64,000 nucleotides of DNA from Arion vulgaris (Eukaryota > Mollusca > Gastropoda > Stylommatophora > Arionidae), in the NCBI GenBank assembly GCA_020796225.1, contig CM036775.1:13608671-13672670 (forward strand), given 5' to 3'. Below, piece by piece: positions 20,238 through 31,436 of the stretch; the first letter of the stretch is position 1; each line of letters opens with the position of its first letter. The notes below the pieces were generated by a model. That model made no database searches and had not been told where the DNA came from. It saw only the letters and a program-made list of their open reading frames with translations. Made by a program: the position numbers and the translations under genes.

Positions 20238-22401
20238 TAGTCTGTCCATTAATTCGTGAGCACGTTTGAAATTGATTTTCTCGAAAACTACCTGTTGGAT
20301 CTTAGTGATTTTTTGCATGCAGCCTTAGAATATCCATGACGCTAAAATAAAGCTAACCAGTAGTCCATAGATGCTACGGATTTTGCACATCAGCGAATTC
20401 CTTTGATCTTTTATGACAATTGCAAATACGGGGGCTCAAATTTTAGATTTTACAGTATCCCTAGAATTTGTCCATGTCAATTCTATTCATAGGTGTATTT
20501 CCATATTAACTTGATAGGTCAAGTAATTAAGTGTGTTGCCCTTTATGTGCAATCGTGAACTTGGATACAATATGCAACAGTTAGTCCTACCCTTCGGTCA
20601 CCATTAGACCCCAGGGTGTCTTAACTTCACCACAAATTGTATGATGGTAGACGCATTTGGATATGGAAATGTATACGTTGCTATTTCTCAGTCTGTAATC
20701 AAAATATGATTTGTATCATCCCGAATCTGACGATTCCATGAGGTTGATAATTGTTACTGGCTGGACAAATTGTAATCCATCTCAGTGCCAGTACTCGTCT
20801 TCCTCTCGGAGCACATGTTCAACACACTTCTTCCAGAACTGCATGTGTATCATTGAGAGGGACTCACGTGTCAGAACTTCAACATCACACATATTAAACG
20901 TCCTGTTCTGTTCGGCAACTTGCCCTTTACTTTAGCCCAGACAAGCTCTATCGGATTGAGGTGAGCATGATATGGAGGTAGTCGCAAAGACGTGTGGCCG
21001 TATTCCGCAATGATTTTGTCAATATGAAACACCTTTGTCTTATTTGTCATCCTCACCAGGTGCAACAACTCGGTTTCAAATATGTATCATCGAAGCTGAC
21101 ATTTTCCTTAGCAAGCCAAGTCCTAATTTGATCTTTTGTATTTGATGCAGTTGGTACTTTGTCTTCCGCTGATACTGCGTTGTGATAGGATGCATTATCC
21201 ATTACCAAGCATCATGGTCTGTTTAGAATTGGAAGTAGATCTTTCTCCATCCAGTGCCTGAAAATATGTCCATTCATTTCTGTGTGGTAGTCCTTACGTC
21301 GGTACTTTTGATTGGAAAATAATTCCAGCGTCATGGACAAGACCTTCTTCACTGCTTCCTGCATGTGTTAGTATAATACGCTGGCCTTTGCTGCTTGGTA
21401 TTTTTCTTTTTTGTTCACCGTCTACTGATTGCCATTCTTTAGCATTGGTGTGGTGAGCATTGACCCAGGATTCGTCCAAATATACAATATCATAGCCTTG
21501 CCTCCGCCGCTCACGGATCTGCCTCAGGTATTTACTTCGGGCAGCAATTAAATGTGGCTTTTCACAAATAATATTCCTGCCGCCTATAGTTTTCTGAAGG
21601 TGAAGCCGACGGCTCTTACAATTTTCCATAGAGTACTTTTAGAATGTCTATGCTGCAATCTGATTGCAGTTTTAATTTCAGTTTCCTGAGAGTAACAAGT
21701 TGATTTGTCGCAAACATTTTCAAGAGCTCCGTCTTATGACATCTATGTCAAAGTCGTCAATTGTTCTTTTCCTTCCTTGTTTGACATTAGTGCACTTTGT
21801 GTCCTGTTTAATCCATCGGGAAAAGGATTCTCTATTCAGACCAAGCGCCAGTTGCGTTCGTTTCTCAGGATTATGAATATCGCAATATAGATGACCTCTT
21901 AGATTCCCTACGGAAGTGTTGGTATAGTAAAACTGTAACCTTCTGCATTGTTATAAATGTACACTTCATTATGAATGTGATATCAATGTCAGTTTTGATA
22001 AGCCAACAAATATGATACAATAGCTTCATACAAATAGCGAGATACACCTATGACTATACAACGGTATCCAAATTATAACGTCATATGCTTTCCGCTTTCA
22101 AAGTCGACTGGGTTTGGTGCACGGAATTCGTGAAACTCACGATATTTCATTGTTACCATAATGTATTTTAGAACAACGCGTCTGTGTACCGTAAATCTAT
22201 TACTATTGTGTACAATCCGGTGAGGTTGATTTTAATATAACCTGAAGAAGAAATATTTCAATCTACATCAAATTTTCTTGGCAAAAATATTTCTCTAGCG
22301 TCATGGATATTCTAAGGCTGCTTGCAAAAATCACTGAGATCCAACAGGTAGTTTTCGAGAAAATCAATTTCAAACGTGCTCACGAATTAATGGACAGACT
22401 A
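20238..22401 (-). mobile_element. Sailor-like (DD~83E) Tc1/mariner-superfamily transposon, copy 1
   Basis: Terminal inverted repeats start tagtctgtccattaattcgt and extend about 100 bases (gagcacgtttgaaattgatt, ctacctgttggatc, atatccatgacgct). TA flanks both ends (20236-20237 and 22402-22403), the ITm target duplication. It lies in the right arm of the palindromic mariner, whose terminal region it splits. Nearly identical to 36325-38502 in the opposite orientation. Confidence 0.92.
20716..21969 (-). pseudogene. DDE transposase of Sailor copy 1
   Basis: The frame starts at 21969. An N-terminal helix-turn-helix-like stretch (LALGLNRESFSRWI) is followed by MENCKSRRLHLQ-region sequence, GRNIICEKPHLIAARSKYLR, YDIVYLDESWVNAHH (first catalytic Asp), then LVRMTNKTKVFHIDKIIAEY, LRLPPYHAHLNPIELVW (catalytic Glu). 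Comparison with copy 2 places the second Asp in VMDNASYH; about 83 residues separate it from the Glu, far more than Tc1 (34) or mariner (34). That fits the DD82E type named Sailor within counting error. Several frameshifts and internal stops suggest loss of function. Total expected length about 415-420 residues. Confidence 0.82.
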
Positions 22402-22448
22402 TAGTTATTTTTCTACAGCCATTTGTGGCTTACTTATTGACTTCCTCG

Positions 22449-22499
22449 TACTGATCAAATTATTGCTTTACTTTATTGTAGTTCTTCCTTAAATACATA
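22449..22499 (+). repeat. Right part of the 81-bp repeat remnant
   Basis: Reads tactgatcaaattattgctt, actttattgtagttc; matches the unit interior at about 1410-1445. It closes the host repeat interrupted by the mariner nest. Confidence 0.7.
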
Positions 22500-22725
22500 T
22501 TCCGCACGAGTGGTTACCATGGCCAAAACTGGGGTGAAAAGGAATAGAACCATCGTTACCCGACGCATGTTGTAAGAGGCGACTAAGGAGTTGCGCGGGG
22601 GTTTTTAACCCCCCCGAAAAAAACCCTATGGCTACAAAAACGGAGAGCGAACCAAGTAAACGCTGGCTGAAACCGGACACATCCCCGAAGGATAAGCACC
22701 AGAGCCCCAAATGGCGCGAAGTGGG
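22500..22725 (+). mobile_element. SINE family I copy, long 3' form
   Basis: Head gcacgagtggttacc, core gttgtaagaggcgactaagg, then ctggctgaaaccggacacat and gaaggataagcaccagag. The same 3' form is at 63461-63755 and, in reverse, forms the heads of the composite element at 12430 and 13030. Homopolymer-like errors begin here. Confidence 0.75.
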
Positions 22726-22984
22726 GAGTAAAATACCTAAAGCTAAGATTTAAATCAGATTTCCATGAACAAATTTAGGGGGAGATCTGATACATCGATC
22801 TGGGCTTGATCGGGGAAAAAGATTCATCTAGTCATCAAGCATGGAAAAAACCCAATCTAAAATGTATGTGGATTGATAGAGATGTGAAAGAAATACCCTG
22901 CGAGAAGGTCAGCATTTTCATTTTTTGGCAAGTCAGGGGGACCCCAGTAAGGAAGAGGGTCGAGATGTAATAAGGAAGACGGCT
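22726..22984. other. Unassigned region
   Basis: No gene recognised; open frames are short and composed of repeat and low-quality sequence. Confidence 0.4.
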
Positions 22985-23225
22985 CTCCGTGTGTTGACAG
23001 GGCCCCAAAGTGATAAAAGAATAGTAGCACTGTGATCTGTGATGCATGTCGAAAGGGTCGACTAAGGTAGGGGCGTAAAAGCTCCCCTAGTAAATGAAAA
23101 CCGTCAAAATTTGGATTGCTGGCCCTACTTGTATACAAGGGACAACCTAAAATGGCTCAGATCACATACAAATCAAAAAGGGGGGTTTTTAACAAATGAT
23201 CGATATGAAACGTTCGAAGAAGAAA
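22985..23225 (+). mobile_element. SINE family II copy
   Basis: Contains aaagaatagtagcactg, atgcatgtcgaaagggtcga (core), ggattgctggccctacttgt and ggctcagatcacatacaaat, ending cgttcgaagaagaaagg. Same order as 42960-43229 in reverse complement. Some bases look corrupted. Confidence 0.75.
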
Positions 23226-23264
23226 GGTAAACAAAAATGGGGGGGATTGATTCCTTGTCCCTTT

Positions 23265-26200
23265 TTAATTTCCATAAGTACATCACTGACATGTACACAA
23301 AAATTACATCACTGACATGTACACATAAATTACATCACTGACATGTACCCAAAAGGTTCATCACTGACGACAAGTGCATAAGTTCATCACTGACGACAAG
23401 TACGCAAAAATTCATCCTGACAAGTCCCAAAAATTCATCACTGACGACAAGTACGCATAAGTTCACCCCTGACAAAGTACCCATAAGTTCACCCCTGACA
23501 AGTACGCATGTTCATCCTGACAAGTAGTAAGTTCATCCCAACAAGTACGCAAAAGGTTCATCATGACGACAAGTACCCCAAAGTTCACCCACGGGCACAA
23601 GTACGCATAAGTTCATCATGACGACAAGTACGCATACGTTCACCCACGACAAAGTACGCATAAGTTCATCACTGACGACAAGTACGCATAATTTCCCCTG
23701 ACTACAAGTACGCATAATTTCCCTTCACTGACGACAAGTACGCATAAGTTCATCCGACGACAAGTACGCATACGTTCTCACTGACGAAAATTACGCATAA
23801 GTTCATCCCCCTGAGGGAAAGTACGCATAAGTTCACCCCTGACGACAAGTCCCCAAAGTTCATCCCCTGGACGACAAGTACGCTAAGTTCATCACTGACG
23901 ACAAGTACGCATTCGTTCATCACGGGCGACAAGTACGCATAAAGTTCATCACTGACGACAAGTACGCATACGTTCATCACTGACGAAAAGTACGCATAAG
24001 TTCATCACTGACGACAAGTACGCATAAGTTCATCACTGAGGGAAAAGTACGCATACGTTCATCACTGACGACAAGTACGCATAAGTTCATCACTGACGAA
24101 AAGACGCGTAAGTTCACCCCTAAAAGTACGCATAAGTTCATCCCCTGACGACAAGTACGCATAAGTTCATCATGACGACAACCCGCGTAAGTTCATCCGA
24201 AAAATACCCATAAGTTCACCCCTGACAAGTACGCATAAGTTCACCCACCCCAAGCACACATAAGTTCACCCCTGACAAGTACCCCAAAATTTTCATCACT
24301 GACAAGTCCCATAAGTTCATCACTGACAAAGTACGCATAAGTTCACCCCCAACAAGTACGCATAAGTTCATCACTGACAAGTCCCAAAAAGTTCATACTG
24401 ACGACAAGTACGCATAAGTTCATCACTGACAAGAACTCATAAGTTCATCCCCTGACGACAAGTAAAATAAGTTCATCACTGACAATTACACAAAAGGTTC
24501 ATCCCAAAAAGTACGCATAAGTTCATCACTGACGACGTCCCCAAAGTTCATCACTGACAAGTACGCATAAGTTCATCACTGACGAAAAGTACGCATAAGT
24601 TCATCACTGACAAAAAAGGGCATAAGTTCATCACTGACGAAAAATCGCATAAGTTCATCCCCTAACAAGTACGCATAATTTCCCATCACTGAAAAATCGC
24701 ATAAGTTCATCACTGACAACAAGTAAAATAAGTTCATCACTGACAAGTACGCATAAGTTCATCACTGAAAAATGCATAAGTTCATCCCCCTGAAAAATCG
24801 CATAAGTTCATCCTGAAAAAATCCCCCAAAGTTCACCCTGAAAAAATGCGCATAAGTTCATCACTGACAAAGTACGCAAAAGGTTCATCCTGACAAGTCG
24901 CATAAGTTCATCATGAAAAATCGTAAGTTCACCCCCACAAGTCGCAAAAAGTTTTCACTGACAAATACGCATAAGTTCATCACTGACAAGTCCCAAAAAG
25001 TTCATCACTGACAAAAATTTGCAAAAAGTTCACCCCTGACAAGTACGCATAAGTTCACCCCCAAAAAGGGGTCGCAAAAGGTTCATCCGCAAGTACCCCG
25101 GGTTCACCCCTGACAAGTCGCAAAAAGTTCACCCTTTGAAAGTACGCATAATTCCCATCACTGAGGGAAAAGTACGCAAAAGTTCATCACTGACAAGTAC
25201 GCATAAACATCACTGACAAAATACGCATAAATTCATCACTGACAAGTACGCATAAATTCCCTCACTGAAAAATCGCATAAGTTCATCACTGAAAAGTACA
25301 CATAAGTTCACCCTGACAAATCCCCTTAAGTTCATCCCTGACAAGTATGCATAAGTTCATCACTGAAAAATCGCAAAAGTTCATCACTGACAAGAACCCC
25401 CAAAGTTCATCCCCCGGGCGACAAGTACGCATAAGTTCATCATGACAAGTAAAATAAGTTCATCACTGACAAGCCTTTTAAGTTCATCATTTGAAATGCA
25501 TAATTTTCATCATGACAAACGCATAAGTTCATCCGCAAGTACGCATAAGTTCATCCTGACAAGTACGCATAAAGTTCATCACTGAAAAGTACACATGGGT
25601 TCCCCAAACCAAGCACACAAAAGGGTCATCCTGACAAGCACACATAAGTTCACCCCTGACAAGCGCACATAAGTTCATCCCTGAAAAGTCGAAAAGTTCA
25701 CCCCTGACAAGTACGCATAATTTTCATCCCTGACAAGTCCCCCAAAGTTCATCCGGAAAAGTACCCCCAAAGTTCATCCCTGAAAAAGCATAAGTTCATC
25801 CCTGACAAGTACGCATAAGTTCACCCCCTGACAAGTACGCAAAAAGTTCACCCCCTGACAAGAAATAAGTTCATCACTGACGACAAGTACGCATAAGTTC
25901 ATCACTGACGACAAGTACACATAAGTTCATCACTGACAAATGCCCCAAAGTTCATCACTAAAGTACCCCCGGGTTCACCCACAAAAGTACGCATAAGTTC
26001 ATCACTGACGGCAAACCCCCGGGTTCATCCCTGAAAAATACGCATAAGTTCACCCCTGACAAGTACGCATAAGTTCATCACTGAAAAATACGCATAAGTT
26101 CACCCCTGAAAAATCGCATAAGTTCACCCCTGACGGGTACGCATAAGTTCACCCCTGAAAAATCGCTAAGTTCATCCCTGACAAGTCGCAAAAGGTTAAT

Positions 26201-27330
26201 CACTGACGAAAAAGTACGCATAAGTTCACCCCTGAAAAAAAAACGCATAAGTTCATCACTGACGAAAAGTCGCATAAGTTAAATCACTGAAAAATCCCCA
26301 AATTTTCACCCCTAAAAAATTAGCATAAGTTAATCACGGGCGAAAAATACCCCCAAAGTTCACCCACAAAATTCAAAAGTTCATCACTGACAAGTACACA
26401 TAAGTTCATCCCTGACAAGTACACTTAAGTTATCCCACAAAGTACACATAAGTTCATCACTGACAAGTACACATTAAGTTCCCCTTTGAAAATAAACATA
26501 AGTTCACCCCTGACAAGTACATAAGTTCACCCGAAAAGGTACACATAAGTTCATCACTGACAAGTACACATAATTCATCAGGGCAAGTAAAAAAGTTCAT
26601 CACTGACAAGTACACATAATTTCCCATCATTAAAAAAGTACCATAAGTTCATCACTGAAAAGTACGCATAAGTTCATCCTGACAAGTACGCATAAGTTCA
26701 CCCCTGAAAAGTACACATAAGTTCACCCACACAAAATTCGCATAAGTTCACCCCTGACAAGTACACATAAGTTCATCCTGAAAAAAGTACGCATAAGTTC
26801 ATCATGAAAATTTTTACGGTTCACCCCTGAAAACCCAAAAAAATTTTTAATCCTGACGACAAGTACGCAAAGTTCACCCTGACAAGTACCTAAGTTCACC
26901 CCTATTAAGTACACATAAGTTCATCACTGACAAGTACGCATAAGTTCACCCCTGCCCAAGTTACGCCAGGTTTCATCACTGACAAGTACGCATACGTTCA
27001 CCCGGGCAACCCGCATAAGTTAATCACTGACGACGGTACGCATAAGTTCACCCCCAAAAAAGTACGCATAAGTTCATCCGCAAGTACGCATAAGTTCATC
27101 ACTGACAAGAAATAAGTTCATCCCAACAAGTACGCAAAGTTCACCCCTGACAAGTACACATAAGTTCACCCCCTGAAAAAGGCGAAAGTTCATCACTAAT
27201 AAAATAAAGTTCACCCCTGACAAGTACGCATAAGTTCATCACTGACAAGTACACAAAAGGGTTTCACTAAAAAGTACACATAAGTTCACCCCTGACGACA
27301 ATTACGCATAAGTTCATCACTGAGGAAAGC
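23265..27330. repeat. 28-bp satellite (with 25-bp variants), degraded
   Basis: Unit ataagttcatcactgacgac plus aagtacgc; the 25-base variant lacks one GAC. Roughly 145-150 units. Many units carry homopolymer-like replacements (ccccaaag, aaaaa, gggg), denser here than in the other satellites. Open frames on the minus strand (LCVLVVSDE) are repeat products. Confidence 0.95.
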
Positions 27331-27446
27331 AAAAATGCCCTTGGAAAAGACCCAATTGCCTGTAACCCGAAAAGGACATAAAATTAAGCAGAAAAATAAT
27401 CTAAACCATGGCCTCAGATAACCTATTTTGCTAGGGGCCACGTCTA

Positions 27447-27666
27447 AAAATTTGAAGTGGATACCCGTGATGAAATAAACAAGATACAAACTAAACATAA
27501 GATTGGCCCAAGTGTTGGGAAGACGTGATTGGTTACATATATTTTAATGTAGAACAGGATTTTTAATAAAATTGACCTTACATTTCGGGGTCTAAAAAAC
27601 TAAAAACGGGTTATCACTTTGAGACAAATCAGTTTCTTGTTGTGAGACAACCAAGTTGTTTGAAAA
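27447..27666 (+). other. Start of block B: FReD copy B 5' flank
   Basis: Aligns with 2765-2986 (gaagtggatacccgtgatga, acgtgattggttacatatat, gtttcttgttgtgagacaac). The TATA box of copy A corresponds to tctaaaaaacta and is lost or misread. Confidence 0.8.
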
Positions 27667-27756
27667 ATGTCTTTTTTCAAATTTTTTCCCAGATTCTGCT
27701 ATTTGGGATAACTCTCATAAGTATCTTTTCTCTACCCTACGCTTCAACATCAGCAG
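27667..27756 (+). pseudogene. FReD copy B, exon 1
   Basis: ATG at 27667 opens MSFFKFFPRFCYLG and then meets TAA. In another frame the segment ITLISIFSLPYASTSA continues to the donor G|GTAAGT at 27757. In this second frame the junction to exon 2 (A-G-CGDL) is in phase, which defines the intron phase better than copy A does. The signal-peptide region is thus broken by indels that may be sequencing errors. Confidence 0.7.
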
Positions 27757-28139
27757 GTAAGTTCTATCTTAGTATTCTGTTGCCAGGATGCTTTTTCCCC
27801 CCTTGTCAATGAAAACCTTTCTTTCCATCCTTTCCCTAGCTTGAAATATTGTCTATATATTCAATGCTACCTCTTGTATAAATTGAATTATCTTCTATAG
27901 CCCCTTACAAAATTTAAGCGGTTTCCCTACCCATTTGTTGTTTCACTAAGACAGTGAGTTTGATAATGGCGTATGCTTCATGAATGCAATGCATGCATTG
28001 CACGATCAAAAGGGTTTTAAAATGAAAATAAATAATAAAAAATTAAAATTTGGGAAAAAATGACTAAAGATATAGAAAGAAAAGTGAATTCATTTGAAAA
28101 TAGATGTCTTAAAAAAAGGGAATATAAAAATGGACTTCT

Positions 28140-28261
28140 TCTTCGAACCCCATAACGAACTTCTTAACCACCATTTGTAATTTGTATATGATCTGAGCCT
28201 AAGAATGATTGTACGTTACGCCATTTTGTGATTCTTTTTTTTTTACTAAAATTGGCTTTCC
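28140..28261 (-). mobile_element. SINE family II, 3' part of a split copy
   Basis: Reads cttcttcgaacc, tttgtatatgatctgagcct, gattgtacgttacgcc; this is the AAG-tail side of SINE II in reverse. The 5' side appears at about 29836-29905. Copy A's intron lacks this insertion. Confidence 0.6.
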
Positions 28262-29835
28262 TGGGCTTGTGTAACAGTTTCACTGTTATGTTTAAAGGGA
28301 TATATTCAGGGGTCAACCCAAACCACCCCCTTTTATTTCCCTTGGGTTTTTGGGGTTGGTAGGTAAACACCTTGTTTACCAATTTTTAAACTGTGACCAG
28401 CAGTTTCAAATCAGGACATTAGTATCCCTGGTATTCGGGACTCCTTTTCTCAAATCTGGGGGCCCAGGTAGGGGCAGCTGGGGTTTTGGTTAGATTTTTG
28501 GGGTGGAACTTTAGATGAAAAAAGTAAACTGACGAGCGAGGTCGGGAATGGGGAAAAGGAAATTTGAAAGGTAAATTTTATATAGTTGTTCGCCGATGGG
28601 GTTCCCAGAGGAAAAATTAAGCAGACGAGAATTAAGCAGACTAGTTTTTCATTTTGATAAATAACGCGGGGGTTTTATTAGATAAAGTGACTGACGAGCG
28701 AGGTCAGGATGGGGAAAAGGAAATTTGAAAGGTAAATTTTTTTTAAAATTTTTCCCGCCGATGTGATTCCAGGGGAAATTAAGCAAAACGAGAATTAAGC
28801 AGACTAGTTATTTACATGTCTTGATAAATAACCGTGGTGGTGTATTAGATAACATTAACGACACTGTGAAGTGTATTGAAGGGCTAGATAAAACTTTTTC
28901 CCTCTATCTTCGTTGTTAATTGGCACGTCTAGTTGCAGATACTATTTAAAGTATTATTTTGTATAGTAGGGAAAATTATGATTGTGGAAGCCCAGTGGGT
29001 TGGACTTTAGACTATTTTTTAAGAGGCCCAAGGTTGTAGCCCCAGTATGGAAGACATTTCCAAAAAAGAATAAAGACGGGGCACGTCTAGTTGCAGATAC
29101 TTTTTAAAAAAGTATTATTATTGTATAGTATGGAGAAATTATGAATGTGGAAGTCCAGTGGGTTGGACTTTTAGACTATTCATTTAAGAGGCCCAAAGGG
29201 ATTGTAGACTGTATGAAAGACTTTTCCCAAAAAAAGAATCAGACGGACCCCTGAGCCTTTCCCATTTCCCAAAAAAATTTTTTTCCCAAATTTGGGGTTT
29301 TTTTTGTTTTTTAAGGAGATGGGAAAAGAGTATCACCAGTCCCCATGTTAAAACATTTTTTTGGGATAGAAAAATTTTAACGAGCCATTTAAAATTTTTT
29401 TTTCCCAAAATTTTTCAGCAGAAGAATGATCCAGCATCAACATAATTATAGGACAAGATTAATATTTTGACTAATGAACTGGGGTATTAAATTATGTCAT
29501 AGGATTTAAAGTAGCGTGTTATGCATAATTTAAACCTTTCTTTATTACTGTTTATATTATAATTCCATGAGGGCTCAGGATGGATGACCCCCAAAACATT
29601 GCTAGTGCAGCAGAACTTTAGTTATCTAGTTAGTGTTGATATTTTCTATAGTCGTTCATGTTTTTTTGTAAAAAGAGTGTTTTTGTTTTCGGTATTCCAG
29701 GAATACCAGGGCTGTTCCTTTCTATATATTTTTTTCTGTTTCTATTTCTTTTCTCCTTGTCTCATTGTTTTCTTTCTTCTTTTTTTTGGGGCCCTTTTAC
29801 CAGCTAGTCTGCTATACTTGTACCTCAGTTGCCCC
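28262..29835. other. Insertion inside the split SINE, with two tandem duplications
   Basis: Contains tandem pairs: about 28528-28684 with 28685-28860 (ctgacgagcgaggtc, gaattaagcagactagtt), and about 28923-29080 with 29081-29240 (gcacgtctagttgcagatac, ccagtgggttggacttt). No coding capacity recognised; the sequence is visibly corrupted. Confidence 0.55.
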
Positions 29836-29912
29836 AGACATAATAAAATCACAGTGTTACTATTCTTTGCTCTAATTTTTTGCCCCGGCAATGCACGGGG
29901 GTAAAATGCAAC
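29836..29912 (-). mobile_element. SINE family II, 5' part of a split copy
   Basis: Reads cagtgttactattctttgct, cccggcaatgcacggg, matching 43185-43229. With 28140-28261 it forms one SINE interrupted by about 1.57 kb. Confidence 0.6.
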
Positions 29913-30370
29913 AATATCCCGGAGAAGTGATGAAATCAAAAAAGTCTGGTCAACCACTAGTGAAACTTTTTATATAAGAAGGAGAAAATGGAGATATGTT
30001 TGGGCACACCTTGAGAAATAAATGATCAAAAAAAATACCAAAGCTGACATAGAAAAAAAGAAAGAAGATATGTTGGGCACACCTTGAGAATAAAAAGATC
30101 AAAGAATACCAAAGCTGACATAGAAAGAGAAGATGAAGATATGTTGGGCACACCTTGAGAATAAATGATCAAAAAATACCCAAAACAGACATAAAAAAAG
30201 GGGGCTGGGTACAAAGAAAGAGAGTAGTCCTTGGGGAAAACCCCGAGACGAACTTTGCGGAGAGATTTAAGGGAAAAATTGAGCCAGAGAAAGGAAGTCA
30301 GGGTTTTCCCCGGACAAAGCCCCGGGGAAGATATTACTTGCATTTAAATTCTTTTCCATTTCTAAACCCC
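29913..30370 (+). mobile_element. LINE 3' end fragment (family E), block B copy
   Basis: Aligns with 3465-3835: gaagtgatgaaatc, ctggtcaaccactagtg and gatatgttgggcacaccttg. The last phrase (with gagaataaa) is repeated three times, where copy A has about two. Part of the paralogous intron. Confidence 0.7.
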
Positions 30371-30819
30371 AGAATTTCATGAATTTGAAAAATGGGGGTC
30401 AAAAAGGACATGACACCTGACAGACCAACCACAGGCGGGGAAAATATTAATCTCTACCACACAAAAAATCATACCCAGGAAAGTATAAAAAAAGGTCTAA
30501 ATAACTGAAAAAAAACTGAAGCTAATTGAAAGAAAGAAAAAAAGCTAAAACAAACCGGGGTTTAAAAAAAAACAGCACTGAATATAAAAACTGCTCAAGA
30601 GAAGTCAAGAAAAAAATCCGGGAAAAAGGGAATAAAATTGATGAATTTAAAAAAACAAAGGGGAAGGGGGAGAGAAATGTTTCAGCGAAATTAATATAAT
30701 GGCCGCTTCAGCCCATCAACGCGGGCCCCAGTTGAGCGCCATGTCCCCGGGCAACCCCGAGGGATTGTGAACCTTTCAGATGGAACGATTTGACTTTCTT
30801 AAATAAATTACAAAAGCTC
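30371..30819. other. Purine-rich, low-quality sequence
   Basis: Runs of A and G dominate; no gene, RNA or repeat can be supported. Confidence 0.4.
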
Positions 30820-30960
30820 CATATCGCCCGAGTGGTTATTGGGGGCCCCAAAATTTTGGGGGGTAAAAAATAAATCACTGTTACCTGCCACTCATGGCGT
30901 AAGAGGCGACTAAAAAGGTTTGGCTGAAATCGGATGCACAAGGGCCGTAAGGGGAAAGCT
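30820..30960 (+). mobile_element. SINE family I copy
   Basis: Head cgcccgagtggttattgggg, core atggcgtaagaggcgactaa, then ggctgaaatcggatgcac. The short 3' form, as at 17454-17720. Confidence 0.65.
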
Positions 30961-31434
30961 AACCCAAAAAAAATGATTTAAAAAAACGGATGCACCAAGG
31001 CCGTAAGGCGCATAACATGGGGCAACGCCCCTCACAATGAGGAGGGAAAAACGGATTCTGGTCGCCAACTGTCTCGAAGATTTTGCCACGTAGTAAGAAT
31101 GTCAGACCCCACCATCACAGGGGGGGCCAAAAATTACTGCTGGAAAGGGGGCAACAAAAAGGAAGCATAAATCATAGGAAATTTTATCCCCGGGGAAATC
31201 CCCAGTATGCAGACTTGAGAAGAAAGAGGTGGCCCATTTACACTGGCGTCCAAGACAAACTGTATGACGTGGCTGATAACTTGAGGCAGACGGCTGCCTG
31301 TATTAAAAGAATACGAAATCTCAATCTAGGAGGGAAAGCAGAAGAAGAAGAAAGCTCCAAAAGGGTTACTGGATCTCAAACACCGTGATTGCTCGTGATT
31401 CTACAAAAATCATCGTCTCCTCAATAATCTAAAC
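30961..31434. other. Unassigned region with one 101-codon open frame
   Basis: An open frame at 31083-31388 reads KRWPIYTGVQDKLYDVADNL and ends in an acidic run from gaagaagaagaa. I recognise no family, and the AAG run suggests a retroelement tail. A second SINE-like phrase (cggatgcaccaaggccgtaa) lies at 30990. Confidence 0.35.
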
Positions 31435-31436
31435 TA

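Larger units (their letters stand above)
18804..22448. mobile_element. Palindromic mariner element containing a Sailor insertion
   Basis: Both outer ends are the same mariner 3' end in inverted orientation: cgagggaagtcaatagtaag at the left, and at the right its near complement ending attgacttcctcg. TA dinucleotides flank both sides (18802-18803, 22449-22450). The arms, each with the 3' half of a mariner transposase, meet near 19490-19535. Without the 2164-base Sailor the element is about 1480 bases. It has no 5' mariner half, so it could only have moved with transposase supplied in trans, or it arose by palindromic rearrangement in place. Confidence 0.85.

Noticed and set aside
23265..27330. 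Minus-strand ORFs with LCVLVVSDE repeats as a membrane protein
   Set aside because: Generated by the 28-bp satellite in a low-quality region.
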